NCBI GenBank assembly: GCA_016933275.1
Contig: JAFGBI010000110.1
Location: forward strand, 1 to 39,656
Source: Polyangiaceae bacterium
Lineage (GTDB): Bacteria > Myxococcota_A > Polyangia > Polyangiales > Polyangiaceae
DNA length: 39,656 nt
Direction of reading: 5' to 3'
Under the pieces are notes generated by a model, which worked only from the letters and a program-made list of their open reading frames with translations, was not told the origin of the DNA and made no database searches. A program made the translations under genes and the position numbers. Each line of letters starts with the position of its first letter. Positions within the stretch are counted from its first letter, which is position 1. This document shows, piece by piece, positions 8,791-17,268 of the stretch.

Positions 8791-8823
8791 GCCGCTCGAT
8801 GAGCGGCGGGCGCCTCCGGCGCC
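8791..8823. terminator. Tandem hairpins between convergent genes, possible bidirectional terminator
   Basis: GCCGCTC/GAGCGGC (8791-8797 with 8801-8807, 3-nt loop) is followed by GGCGCC/GGCGCC (8809-8814 with 8818-8823, 3-nt loop). They lie between the stops at 8740 and 8878. Neither has a T tract, so intrinsic termination is only suggested. Confidence 0.35.
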
Positions 8824-8877
8824 GACCTGTCGCGTCGAGGAACCCCGTGTCGCGCGCGGATTCTCGGATCCAGTGGA

Positions 8878-10113
8878 TCAGGGCAGGTACTGCTCTATCG
8901 CGTCGTACCAGACCTCGGCCATTTCGTCGTAGCCGGCTGGGGACGGATGGACTTGGTCGGAAGAGAGCAGGTTCGTCGTGAAGGTCGCGTATTGATCCAC
9001 GAAGATGATGTGGGCGCCGGCTTCCGCTCGCTTCGCGACGATCCCCGGGATCGTGGCGTTGTAGGCGGTAATGCCCGCGTTGTTCGTGGGCAGGGGGATG
9101 ACATTGCTCACCACGAGCAAGGCATCCGGGCATTCTTCGATGACCTTGTCGATGAGCGTCGGCAATAGCACCTCGGGACCCGCCGGATGGTTCCCGTACA
9201 TGTTGTTCGTCCCGATGTGGAGCAGGATGATGTGCGGATCGACATCGGCGCGGCTAAGCTTCCCCTGCTCGACGACCGTGGACTGGAGACCCTCGATGGA
9301 GATGCCGCTCGTGCCCTCGTGCTTCTTCGGGAAGGGCGCTCCGGCGACCTCGTCGGGGCCGTTCGAGCGCGTGCCGACGAACGTGATGTTCTTCCCTGCG
9401 GTGTGCGCTAGCCGGAAGAGGTTTACCCGGTAGCCGCCCGCCATGTTGACGTCTTCGGTGATGGAGTCCCCGAGCGGCGAGATCCGACAAGGCTCGTCGG
9501 TTGGGCAGAACCCGATGCTCTGCCCCCCAGTGCCCCCCGACGTCGAACCGCCGGTGGTCGCTCCGCCAAGGCTGCCGCCCTCCCCTCCGCCCGCCTCACC
9601 GCCGGTGGCCATGCCCCCGGTCGCGACCCCACCCGTTGGCTGCCCCCCCGTGGCCATCCCGCCGGTGGTCGCGCCGCCGGTCGGCCTGCCGCCGGTTCCG
9701 CCCGTGGGGGACCCGCCAGTGGTGGTCACGCCACCGGTCGGCCCGCCGCCGGTTCCACCCAACAGGGAGCCGCCGGTTCCGCCCGTGGGGGAGGCACCGG
9801 TGCCTCCCACGCCGGTCCCGCCTGTGGGTCCAAGGCCTCCGGTGGGGCCCAAACCCCCAGTGGTCTGGCGACCGCCGGTTGCCAATGTCCCACCCGTACC
9901 CGCAACGGTCCCTCCGGTCGCTGGCGCCAAGCCCGTGCCGCCGCCCGTTGCCGCCCCACCGGTCGTGCCGCCCGCTGCCGGACCCGCTCCTCCCGATCCA
10001 TCGCTGGACTCCGAATCGGTACAGGCGAAGGTCCAGACGGCCACAGCGAGGGGTAGCCACCTGACGGTTCGGTTGATGCGGCCTGGTCGGCGTGAAAAGA
10101 GGTGAGTGGTCAT
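8878..10113 (-). CDS. SGNH/GDSL esterase lipoprotein (CE3-like) with Thr-Gly-Gly linker
   Basis: A 411-aa protein. The N-terminus has twin basic stretches, a hydrophobic core and a Cys at about residue 31 (WTFAC), a likely lipoprotein signal. Residues 35-195 are almost entirely Gly/Thr repeats (TGG units), a linker common on myxobacterial surface lipoproteins. The C-terminal 210 residues form an SGNH hydrolase: ISPLGDSITED with nucleophile Ser (block I), GGYRVNLF, HIGTNNM (block III Asn) and SSDQVHPSPAGY (DxxH block V) are all present. The GDSIT...GGYR pattern is typical of CE3-type acetyl esterases, so deacetylation of polysaccharide outside the cell is a reasonable inference. Linker length probably varies between strains because of the repeats. 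Confidence 0.9.
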   Translation of the reverse strand: MTTHLFSRRPGRINRTVRWLPLAVAVWTFACTDSESSDGSGGAGPAAGGTTGGAATGGGTGLAPATGGTVAGTGGTLATGGRQTTGGLGPTGGLGPTGGTGVGGTGASPTGGTGGSLLGGTGGGPTGGVTTTGGSPTGGTGGRPTGGATTGGMATGGQPTGGVATGGMATGGEAGGGEGGSLGGATTGGSTSGGTGGQSIGFCPTDEPCRISPLGDSITEDVNMAGGYRVNLFRLAHTAGKNITFVGTRSNGPDEVAGAPFPKKHEGTSGISIEGLQSTVVEQGKLSRADVDPHIILLHIGTNNMYGNHPAGPEVLLPTLIDKVIEECPDALLVVSNVIPLPTNNAGITAYNATIPGIVAKRAEAGAHIIFVDQYATFTTNLLSSDQVHPSPAGYDEMAEVWYDAIEQYLP

Positions 10114-10416
10114 GCTGCTCGATCCTGAGGTCCGACCCGGCCGCCATTGGACACGGGTAGTTCCTCGTTCGGTAGCGACAAATCGGTCATCCCCCCAACG
10201 GTTTCGGTCTCGCGAGCAGTCCGGCCCTCGCCGCGCTGCTGAACGGACAGGGTTCCGGTCGGGGTCCCTGTCGGCGAGCGCACCGCGGTGCGGAGGCGAA
10301 GCCCGCCGCGACCTACCCCACCTTCGGACCCGGGACGACGGGGCGAGCCGTGGGAGCGGTGCGTGGCTTCGGCTCGCGGTGGAGGCAGGGGGTGGAGTAT
10401 ACCGCGAAAGCCGGCC
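10114..10416. other. Intergenic region between divergent genes
   Basis: I see no gene here. It must contain the promoters for the minus-strand SGNH lipoprotein (start 10113) and the VOC gene (start 10417). Confidence 0.5.
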
Positions 10417-10818
10417 ATGACCTTGACCTCAACGCTGCGGTTCATCAGCCTGTTCGTGCCGAGTCTGGCGGAGGCCGTACCCCGCTACCAGGCTCTGCTC
10501 GGCGTTGCCCCGAGTGATGGCCCGGGCGATGCCCCCATGCCCCACCCCTTCGCGAGCAAGGGCCCCGTTGTCTTTCGGCTCGGCGAGGTGGCGCTCGCCT
10601 TGTACCAATGTGATGGTCGCACCACCCACCCCGGCGACGTGGGCTTCGGCCTCGAGGCGCCGGTCGAGGCAGCTGCCAAGCGGCTCCGTGAGCAGGGTGG
10701 CCAGGTGTTCTGGGGACCGCAAGCGATCGGCGACGGAGATCGGCGGCTGGCCATCGGGATGCTACCCGACCGGCACTTCTTCGAGATCGTGGCCGGGGTC
10801 AACGCCGCCGAGGAGTAG
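10417..10818 (+). CDS. VOC-superfamily (glyoxalase-fold) protein
   Basis: The ATG at 10417 gives 133 aa, the normal length for a single-subunit vicinal-oxygen-chelate protein made of two beta-alpha-beta-beta-beta units. It begins TLRFISLFVPSLAEAVPRYQ, the usual first strand plus helix, and contains LYQCDGRTTHPG and a terminal HFFEIVAG strand with the Glu that commonly binds metal in this fold. The frame is open upstream to 10288, but that extension is Arg/Pro-rich and unlike the family. The substrate cannot be told from sequence; glyoxalase, dioxygenase and resistance proteins share this fold. Confidence 0.8.
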   Translation: MTLTSTLRFISLFVPSLAEAVPRYQALLGVAPSDGPGDAPMPHPFASKGPVVFRLGEVALALYQCDGRTTHPGDVGFGLEAPVEAAAKRLREQGGQVFWGPQAIGDGDRRLAIGMLPDRHFFEIVAGVNAAEE

Positions 10819-10862
10819 CGCTGGCGCAGTGTTCTCCTCGAACCCCCAAACGCTGGACTCGG

Positions 10863-10973
10863 CTATCGCCACTGTGTGTCGAGCCAGGCCGTGCGTCGAT
10901 GCATCCAGTCGACGAGGTGGCTCACCTGACCCTCCCAGGTGTCCTCGGTGGGAGTGTAGAAGACCCCGCCGAT
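10863..10973 (-). pseudogene. C-terminal remnant resembling a CotH-type protein
   Basis: The last 35 codons of a minus-strand frame read GGVFYTPTEDTWEGQ followed by VSHLVDWMHRRTAWLDTQW. The second part resembles the extreme C-terminus of CotH-kinase-family secreted proteins, which usually ends in a helix ending RxxWLDxQW. The same frame stays open to 11342, but that part is Arg/Ala-rich with no CotH feature. I read it as the tail of a lost gene; a chance resemblance is possible. Confidence 0.35.
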
Positions 10974-11376
10974 CATCTCAGTGGTATTGTGGATCCGTGG
11001 TCGGCACGGCGCGAGCGCGCTCGAGCCGATGCGGTGTGGTCGTCTCCGCGCTACCCGTCCGAACGGTAACCAAAGGTCCGCTCGAGCAGGCGCGAGCGTC
11101 CGCAGCGCCCGTCCGGAGTCACCTACTCTCACACACAAGAGCCGTCTCCTCTCGTCGGCCTTCCTGGCCTGCTTCACCCCGCCATCGTCAACCGGGCGAG
11201 CCGCCGGTTGCCAGGCGTCGCTCGCCCCGGAGACCTCGAGGAACGCCGCCCTCGCCGCTGCCGTCCGCGAGCGGAACGACCGAGTCGGCGTCCTCGCCGG
11301 GATCACGATCCTCGCATCGTGAGCGCCGTTCGGGTAGCCCAAGACCCGCGCGATGGGCTCGAATTGGACGAGCAGG
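10974..11376. other. Intergenic, no supported gene
   Basis: Frames exist on both strands but have the Arg/Ala/Pro composition of chance frames. It lies 3' of the DUF47 gene. Confidence 0.4.
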
Positions 11377-12018
11377 CTACCCGTGCTTCACTGCGAGATT
11401 GCTCAGGGTGCTCCCGAGTCGGTCACAGCGATCGACCGCGTCCTCGATGTGCTCGATCAGCGATTTCTCCTTGAGGAGCTGCTTGGCGTCGATCGCTGGA
11501 TCCTCGAAGAGGGAGCTTACGGCGTTGCGGAAGATCGTGTCCGCCTCCTTCTCGATTCCGCGGAGCGTCCGCCCGGCCTTGATGATCCCGGCATAGTCGT
11601 GTTGACGGAGAAGAGGCAGCGTATCGGCCAGCACCTTCGTGCTTCGCCGGAGCGCGTCGAGGAGCCCTACCATCGCCGGGTTGAAGTCGGGGATGTGGAA
11701 GAGGGCGCAGGTGCGGGCCGCCAGGTTCACCATGTCGATGATCTCGTCCGTCTCGAACGCGATCTGGTGGATGTCCTCTCGATCGATGGGCGTGACGAAG
11801 GTGCGGGCGAGCCCGGTCTCCACCTCGTGGAACACCTTGTCGCCCGCATGTTCGATCTCTTGCACCGATTGCGCGACCTCGTCCGGCGTGGCCCCGTCCT
11901 TGCCGATTCTCTCGAACGCTTCGACCGAGTCCTGAGTGAGGAGGGCGAGCTTCTCGAGGAGGCCGTAGAAGGACTCCTCTTTGGGGAAGATGCGACGGAT
12001 GAGGTTCTGGATGGTCAT
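11377..12018 (-). CDS. DUF47/PhoU-like phosphate transport regulator
   Basis: A 213-aa all-helical protein of the DUF47 family (PhoU-like), starting MTIQNLIRRIFPKEESFYGL. The family is built of antiparallel helical bundles carrying metal-binding E/D-rich motifs; here EIEHAGDKVFHEV, TPIDREDIHQIAFETDEIID and EKEADTIFRNAV are visible. Members usually accompany a low-affinity Pit phosphate transporter and are thought to regulate it at the membrane. No pit gene is adjacent: the neighbours are a CotH-like remnant and repeat copy B. The start at 12018 is chosen because the family begins here; the frame is open to 12132 but that extension is not family-like. Confidence 0.9.
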   Translation of the reverse strand: MTIQNLIRRIFPKEESFYGLLEKLALLTQDSVEAFERIGKDGATPDEVAQSVQEIEHAGDKVFHEVETGLARTFVTPIDREDIHQIAFETDEIIDMVNLAARTCALFHIPDFNPAMVGLLDALRRSTKVLADTLPLLRQHDYAGIIKAGRTLRGIEKEADTIFRNAVSSLFEDPAIDAKQLLKEKSLIEHIEDAVDRCDRLGSTLSNLAVKHG

Positions 12019-12279
12019 GGGCACGCCGAGGGATTTCGATGACGGGTTCGTGCCATCGTGGCAACGCCACGCGGAGCGTGGAGAACCGGTAGGCCGCGAT
12101 GCACCTATGCGGCTACCGACCGGGACCTGCACATGCTACCACTAGTCGGCCGGCGAGCGCGCGTCGCCCGAGTGTAGTAGACGGTCCCCTCGTTCCCGGG
12201 AACGCAATCGACGGGCCAACCGAGCCCCACTTCTGGTGAGCCTCTCTCGGAGTACGCGCCTGCGGCGCCAGCTGATCCC

Positions 12280-12439
12280 CTAGAGCGGCAATCCCGTTGA
12301 TTGCCGCGTCAAATCAACAACCTAGAGCACCGGACCGGCAGCAGACCTTTCCAGAGGCAGGGCTGGAAACGCGTCCTCGCCTCGCAGAGACGCGTTTCCA
12401 GCGCTGCCGTTGCTGTCGGCACCCCGATCGGTGCTCTAG
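12280..12439 (+). repeat. Two-hairpin repeat, copy B (full, 160 bp)
   Basis: It starts CTAGAGC and ends GGTGCTCTAG. The small stem is 12285-12293 with 12299-12307 (9 bp, perfect). The large stem is 12356-12375 with 12389-12408 (20 positions, one G-G mismatch at 12361/12403). The stem bases differ from copy A at paired positions and pairing is kept. It lies between the DUF47 start and a lipoprotein remnant. Confidence 0.92.
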
Positions 12440-12739
12440 CTTTCCACGCCGCCCCAGGTCGTGTGGGTGTCGGCGGCCGCACCCGCTGCTGTCCGATCCG
12501 GCTCCGCCGATGGCCGACTCGGTCCCTCTCCGGTCGGGCGCGTGGTCCCCCGTCCCGCCGCGGTCGATCTCGGTGGCGCCGGTTCCGAGCCCGCCGAGGT
12601 TCTGGCCGCTCTTGGCTTCGAGGCTGCCGTCCACACCCGACTCGCTCGAGCCACCGCCGTTTCGAACGCTGCCGCCGTGGTCAGCGGAGCAGCCAGATGC
12701 CGCCACGACGACCAAGGTGGTCTGAGCGGCTGCGATGGC
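12440..12739 (-). pseudogene. Lipoprotein N-terminal remnant ending at repeat copy B
   Basis: Read on the minus strand from about 12739, the frame gives a lipoprotein-like signal (TTLVVVAASGCSAD) followed by Gly/Ser-rich linker sequence (NGGGSSESGVDG, NLGGLGTGATE). No ATG or GTG starts this frame in a sensible place (only TTG), and no folded domain follows: the frame runs straight into the repeat. Another frame of the same strand ends at 12436 as DTHTTWGGVES. I read this as what is left of a lipoprotein gene of the same design as the neighbour ending at 12779. A short intact lipoprotein is the alternative. Confidence 0.4.
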
Positions 12740-12778
12740 ACGCCACCGACTGCGCTGGGACCGTGGCCTTCACGTCCG

Positions 12779-13672
12779 TCACTCCGCGCCGCAATGGACC
12801 GTCGCGAGCGCGATGAACAACGCCTCGAAGCCACCGGGTCCGCTGCAAGCGTTCGAGTGCTCCGGTTCGGTGATGCACACTGCAGCTGCCTGGTACGGCG
12901 CGCAGACGGTCTCTCGCGCAAGGTCGCTGCAGTCGTGGTACGCATCGAACGCGAGGGCGCCTTCCACGGTACAAGGTTCGGTGCAGGCCTCGCGGGCGCA
13001 GACGTCGGACGTTTGTATCTTCGCCCCGCAGTCCGACTCGCCCATCAGATCGATGCAGCCCCCGGCGTTGGTGAGGTAGACGTAGTGGGGCGGCGACTGG
13101 ATCGCGAGGACCGGCCCCCAGGTGTCGTCGGTGGGGGAGGATGGCTCGAGACAGGCTCCGCAGTCGGCGCTCGTGCCGTCTGCTTCGAACCGCGCACAGT
13201 CCGATCCGAAGAGGCATTGTTCGTAGTAGTCGGCGATCTCCGTGGCGCTGCAGACCGCCGCCTGGCGCGCGGGCACGTAGGCCGGAGGGGTCCAGTCGGT
13301 CATGTCGAGAGGATCACAAGACTCCAGTGTCGGCGTGGTACCCCCAGCGGTCGAGCCCCCAGCGGTCGAGCCCCCAGCGGTCGAGCCCCCAGTGGTCGAG
13401 CCCCCAGCGGTCGAGCCCCCAGTGGTCGACCCGCCATCGCCGGACCCCTCGCCGCCGAGGCCGCCGCTCGCACCGGTGACCAAGCTACGACCACCGGCAC
13501 CAAAGCCTCCCGTCGGCGGTGCGGCCCCCGACGCATCGTCCACGGAGCCTGCACGGTCGCCGCCCGACCCACAAGCGAGGCTCGGGAGCGCCAGCGCAAA
13601 GGTGACCAGCGCGAGCCTGCCGAAGGTCGTGAGATCCGGCGAGCCCAAGATCCGTGTCCGCGCGTCTTTCAT
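12779..13672 (-). CDS. Cys-rich lipoprotein with Gly-Ser-Thr repeat linker
   Basis: ATG 13672 (GAGGGGACC upstream) gives 297 aa. The signal peptide ends LALPSLAC, a plausible lipobox. A linker made of [14 protein letters not shown] units, encoded by about six near-identical 15-bp repeats, spans roughly residues 60-115. The rest is a Cys-rich domain with more than fifteen Cys (for example [30 protein letters not shown]), probably disulfide-bonded outside the cell. I do not recognise the domain. The frame extends upstream to 13774, but the ribosome-binding site and signal peptide support 13672. The gene is divergent from hisC. Confidence 0.8.
   Translation of the reverse strand: MKDARTRILGSPDLTTFGRLALVTFALALPSLACGSGGDRAGSVDDASGAAPPTGGFGAGGRSLVTGASGGLGGEGSGDGGSTTGGSTAGGSTTGGSTAGGSTAGGSTAGGTTPTLESCDPLDMTDWTPPAYVPARQAAVCSATEIADYYEQCLFGSDCARFEADGTSADCGACLEPSSPTDDTWGPVLAIQSPPHYVYLTNAGGCIDLMGESDCGAKIQTSDVCAREACTEPCTVEGALAFDAYHDCSDLARETVCAPYQAAAVCITEPEHSNACSGPGGFEALFIALATVHCGAE
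13340..13430. repeat. 15-bp tandem repeats in the lipoprotein linker
   Basis: About six copies of CCCCCAGCGGTCGAG, some with T for C at position 8, encode the [10 protein letters not shown] linker units on the minus strand. The near-identity at DNA level suggests recent expansion by slippage or recombination. Confidence 0.85.
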
Positions 13673-13826
13673 GGTCCCCTCGCTCGACCGGAGGGAGTAC
13701 CCCGCAATCGCCATCCGGTCAACACGGCAGAGGTTAGACGGTACCGCGGTCAACCACGTACTTTCGACTTGCACGAACCCCTTCGACGGGTTCAGAACGC
13801 GCCGTTCCCTCCTCGGATCTGAAGAG

Positions 13827-14894
13827 ATGAACCGCTACTGGAGCCAGATCGTCGCAGGTCTTCACCCCTATGTCCCCGGCGAACAACCGCGCCTCGACGG
13901 GCTCATCAAGCTCAATACCAACGAGAACCCCTATGGGCCGTCGCCGAGGGTGCTCGAGGCCATCCGGCAGGCCACGACCGAGGCGCTGCGGCTCTACCCG
14001 GATCCGAGCTCGACTGCGATCAAGACCGCTGTCGCACGCCACCATGGCCTCGACGAAGCGCAGGTCTTCGTGGGCAACGGATCCGATGAGGTATTGGCCC
14101 ACGCTTTCCTGGGGCTGCTGCGACACGAGCAGCCGCTTCTCTTCCCGGACGTTACCTACTCCTTTTACCGGGTCTACGCCGAGCTCTACGGGGTGAAGCA
14201 CGAGACCATCCCGCTTGCCGCCGACCTCACGGTTCGCGTGGAGGACTACCTGGGCTGTCCAGCGGGCGCGGTCATCCTGGCCAACCCGAACGCGCCCACT
14301 GGGATCCGGATCGAACCCGCCGCGATCGAGCGGCTGGTCACCGAATGCGCGACGATCCCCGTCGTCATCGACGAGGCCTACATCGACTTCGGTGGGATCA
14401 CGGCTGCTGGCTTGATCCACCGGCATCCCAACCTCCTCGTCGTGCAGACGTTGTCGAAGAGCCGCTCGCTGGCGGGACTCCGTGTCGGCTTCGCGATGGG
14501 AGATGCCGGCCTCATCGAGGCGCTCACGAGGGTGAAGGACTCCTTCAACTCGTATCCCGTGGATCGGCTCGCCACGGTCGGGGCCGCAGCAGCCCTCGAC
14601 GATCGGGAGCACTTCGATGCATGTCGTCATCGGGTGATAGCGACTCGCACGTGGCTTGGAGCCGAGCTTGGCGCGCTCGGATTCCAGGTGCTCCCTTCTG
14701 CTGCGAACTTCCTCTTCGTGCGCCACCCGGAACGCGATGCGGCGACGCTCGCCGCGGCGCTGCGCGAGCGAGCCATCCTCGTTCGGCATTTCGAGACACC
14801 CCCGCGCATCAAGCAGTTCCTACGGATATCCGTGGGCACGGAGGACCAGTGCGAAACGCTAGTGGCCGAGCTGCGGCAGCTTCTGTCGCGGTGA
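13827..14894 (+). CDS. hisC: Histidinol-phosphate aminotransferase
   Basis: A 355-aa fold-type I PLP-dependent aminotransferase that transfers an amino group from glutamate to imidazole-acetol phosphate in histidine synthesis. Family hallmarks are [13 protein letters not shown] near residue 30, RLYPDP (55-60), [11 protein letters not shown] (phosphate-loop region), LANPNAPTG (152-159), VIDEAYIDF (180-188) and the Schiff-base lysine K211 in [19 protein letters not shown] 13827 is used because the protein then starts at the usual family position; the frame is open to 13302 but runs antisense through the lipoprotein linker. No other his genes are nearby, so hisC is outside a his operon here. Some HisC homologues act on other amino acids (for example phenylalanine), so substrate range is not certain. 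Confidence 0.93.
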   Translation: MNRYWSQIVAGLHPYVPGEQPRLDGLIKLNTNENPYGPSPRVLEAIRQATTEALRLYPDPSSTAIKTAVARHHGLDEAQVFVGNGSDEVLAHAFLGLLRHEQPLLFPDVTYSFYRVYAELYGVKHETIPLAADLTVRVEDYLGCPAGAVILANPNAPTGIRIEPAAIERLVTECATIPVVIDEAYIDFGGITAAGLIHRHPNLLVVQTLSKSRSLAGLRVGFAMGDAGLIEALTRVKDSFNSYPVDRLATVGAAAALDDREHFDACRHRVIATRTWLGAELGALGFQVLPSAANFLFVRHPERDAATLAAALRERAILVRHFETPPRIKQFLRISVGTEDQCETLVAELRQLLSR

Positions 14895-14943
14895 CGGTGC
14901 GGGGACGGCAGCTCCAGCGGGTCGCTGTTCGAGCGGGAAACCG

Positions 14944-15930
14944 CTACTCCAACGCTTGCGCCCGCAATGCGGCCAGCTCATCGGCGGTGACGTCGTGTGC
15001 CCCGAGGTAGGCCTCGGTGCCACCAGCCTCTTCGATGCGCGCCAGTACCCCGCCCAACCATTCCGCCGAGGTCGAGCCTGCGGTCGCCTGGTTCTCCACG
15101 AAATCCAGGACGACGTCGGCTTCGGGCACCCCGAGCGCGAGGAGCACCAGCGCCATGGTGAGGCTAGCGCGATCGCGGCCGATCACGCAGTGGATCACCG
15201 CCGGCAAGGAACCCTCGCGGGCGAGTTCCCCGAAGATCGCGTCGAGCTCGGGCTCCATGGCGTCCAGGGTCTGCAGGTACGACTCGGGTGTCGGCGGGAG
15301 GATCTTGGGCAGATCTGCGAGGAAGTAGCGGGTGTCCTCGGTCACGCACGCGGCATCGGGAGTGGCGCCTGCGTCGATCGCGTCGCGGAGGTCGATGACC
15401 GTTGCGATCCCGAGCGCCTGGACCCTGCCGCAGTCCACCTGCGAGAGCTCGCCGGAGCGGACGAGGACATCGACCCGCACGTGCTGACCGCCTGCCGTTC
15501 CGAGGCCGCCTACCTGACGCGCGTTCACCACCGCGGCGCCGAGGTCGATCGGCCCGCCACGGGACGCCGGCCCTGCGCTCGCGCCCGCAGCCCCGCCCCG
15601 CGGGCTCGCGGCCCCGCCGGTCCCACCCGACCAGGTCACGGCCCCGCCGGACGAGGTCGCGGTCCCGCCGGCCCCAGCTGGAGAGGTCGTCGGGGCTGCC
15701 CCTGCGCCTCCCCACGACCTGTCCGGCAGACCGCCGCTGCCTCCGCTCGAAGGCACTGGAACGGCGTCGGACCCGCCGGACGCAACCCCGGAGCCACCCG
15801 ACCCGGAGGTCCCTGCGATCGCTTCGACACCCGTGGCTCCCCCGGACCGCGCGTCGCCGGTGCCCGGTCCCGGTTCTTCGTTCGAGCAGGCAACCAGGAG
15901 GATTCCGAACGCAAGGGGAAGTCTTCTCAT
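14944..15930 (-). CDS. Lipoprotein with tyrosine-phosphatase-like domain
   Basis: A 328-aa protein. The signal peptide ends LLVAC (Cys15), followed by about 110 residues of Gly/Ser/Ala-rich linker. The C-terminal 200 residues match the Y_phosphatase3/IphP-type fold: NARQVGGLGTAGG, then VLVRSGELSQ, then the phosphate-binding loop HCVIGRDRASL, which fits HCxxGxDR with the nucleophilic Cys, general Arg and the Asp preceding it present. The usual Thr after Arg is replaced by Ala. The family dephosphorylates phosphotyrosine, phosphoserine or phosphoinositides. A lipid anchor implies it works at the cell surface or periplasm, unlike cytoplasmic homologues. Convergent with hisC (49 bp gap). Confidence 0.85.
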   Translation of the reverse strand: MRRLPLAFGILLVACSNEEPGPGTGDARSGGATGVEAIAGTSGSGGSGVASGGSDAVPVPSSGGSGGLPDRSWGGAGAAPTTSPAGAGGTATSSGGAVTWSGGTGGAASPRGGAAGASAGPASRGGPIDLGAAVVNARQVGGLGTAGGQHVRVDVLVRSGELSQVDCGRVQALGIATVIDLRDAIDAGATPDAACVTEDTRYFLADLPKILPPTPESYLQTLDAMEPELDAIFGELAREGSLPAVIHCVIGRDRASLTMALVLLALGVPEADVVLDFVENQATAGSTSAEWLGGVLARIEEAGGTEAYLGAHDVTADELAALRAQALE

Positions 15931-16499
15931 ATGCTCTGCCTCCGAGTCTCTTCAGCCTCGAGTCGTGGACCTTCGCTGGCGTCGAACCAACGCTGACCCC
16001 ATCGGGGAGGGGGCCTCAGGGTACCACACCACGGATCCAGCCGGACGCCCCCACCATGCCTGCCGATGAACCCTCTCTGTCCGGCATTGTCCCGCTCCTC
16101 GCGATTCGTTTTTCGTCTGCCGGATCCACGAGAAGAGCGCCGGTTCGCGCGCTGCTCGCCCCTCGCCTCGTCGTAGGGCTGGTGGGGCCACCGACAGGGC
16201 CGGCGAGGGCCAGGGTGGGCGCGTGGACCGCCGCGCTCCAGCACTCTTCGCCGTTTCGAATCGTGACGAGCCGTTGCCCGTGCCAGGTCATCGGGGTAGG
16301 GAAGGGCAGCCAGGGTTCTGGCCTTGCGTCGTTATGTGCAAATGCCCATAATAGGTTGACTGCGGCCGTCGGGAGCGGCCCGAAGCCGGCATGCTCCTTC
16401 TGAAGGCGGTCGAGTCGCGGAGCACGGTCGCGAGAGCCCCTGGCCGGGTGAGGGCCCAATTCTTCGCGCCCCCAGCGCTACCTTGCAAGACGAGATGCG
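15931..16499. other. Intergenic region, no supported gene
   Basis: It separates divergent starts at 15930 (minus) and 16500 (plus). A 147-codon minus-strand frame (16016-16459) contains a few ordered-looking words (MTWHGQRLVTIRNGEE) but no family match and no ribosome-binding site, so I do not call it. Confidence 0.4.
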
Positions 16500-17240
16500 A
16501 TGACGCTGTTCTTGATCATTGTCGGGTCGCTGACGGGCGGCGTCGTTTCGGTACTGCTCGCCAGCACCCTGTTGGCTGTACGCCCGGCTGCTCTGGAGCG
16601 AGCGCTGCCTCGGCTGGTCTCTTTCTCGACCGGGACCCTGCTCGGCGCTGCCCTGCTCGGGATGCTCCCCCACGCTGCCGAGGCGCTGCCGGTGCCCACC
16701 CTGGCGGCGACGCTGCTCGGTGGACTGCTCGTGTTCTTCCTGCTCGAAAAGCTGCTCGTCTGGCGTCACTGCCACCGCGAGCATTGCGACGTGCACGTGA
16801 GCTCCGGGCCGCTTCTGCTCATCGGAGACGCCGTTCACAACTTCGTCGACGGCTTCGTCATCGCGGGTGCATTTCTCGAGTCCACTCCGCTCGGTATGGT
16901 GACGGCCCTCTCCACCATCGCCCACGAAGTGCCACAGGAGATCGGCGAGTTCTCGGTCTACCTTCACGCTGGCTACACCAGAAGGAAGGCGTTGCTGCTC
17001 AACGTCGCTTCGAGCCTCACCTCCGTGCTCGGCGCCATTCTCGGCTACGTCTTCCTGTCACAGCTGCACGACGTGGGGCCGTACCTTCTCGCCTTCGCCG
17101 CTGCGGGGTTTCTCTACGTCGCGCTCGCCGATCTCGTCCCGGCCCAGCGCGGCAAATCGACGCTCGGGGGTGCGCTCTTCGATATCTCCCTCGTCGGCAT
17201 GGGCGTCGCGTTCATTGCCTCCATCGTGCACCACCACTGA
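16500..17240 (+). CDS. ZIP-family divalent metal transporter
   Basis: A 246-aa protein with about eight hydrophobic segments. The metal-site helices are typical of ZIP transporters: DAVHNFVDGFVIAGAF (H113, N114, D117) in TM4 and STIAHEVPQEIGEF (H142, E143, E147) in TM5. Between TM3 and TM4 is a short His/Cys cluster, RHCHREHCDVHV (89-100), a likely cytoplasmic metal-sensing or metal-handing loop. ZIP proteins move Zn, Fe or Mn into the cytoplasm. No metal regulator is adjacent. It is convergent with the DsbA-like gene, with repeat copy C between them. Confidence 0.92.
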   Translation: MTLFLIIVGSLTGGVVSVLLASTLLAVRPAALERALPRLVSFSTGTLLGAALLGMLPHAAEALPVPTLAATLLGGLLVFFLLEKLLVWRHCHREHCDVHVSSGPLLLIGDAVHNFVDGFVIAGAFLESTPLGMVTALSTIAHEVPQEIGEFSVYLHAGYTRRKALLLNVASSLTSVLGAILGYVFLSQLHDVGPYLLAFAAAGFLYVALADLVPAQRGKSTLGGALFDISLVGMGVAFIASIVHHH

Positions 17241-17268
17241 GTTGGTCGCCTCCGTAGTCAACCGACGG

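Noticed and set aside
9443..10105. A 220-codon Pro/Val-rich plus-strand frame
   Set aside because: It is the reverse strand of the Thr-Gly-Gly linker of the SGNH lipoprotein; the repeats explain the open frame.
11353..12042. A 229-codon plus-strand frame opposite the DUF47 gene
   Set aside because: It is antisense to a recognised family with normal length, so it is a shadow.
13340..13430. Tandem 15-bp repeats considered as a CRISPR array
   Set aside because: There are no spacers, the units are directly adjacent, and they are in frame within a lipoprotein gene.
13734..14789. A 351-codon minus-strand frame opposite hisC
   Set aside because: hisC is unambiguous; the antisense product is Arg-rich and has no motif.
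16016..16459. A 147-codon minus-strand frame in the gap upstream of the ZIP gene
   Set aside because: It has no ribosome-binding site, no recognised motif, and the second half is Ser/Arg/Gly-rich shadow-like sequence.
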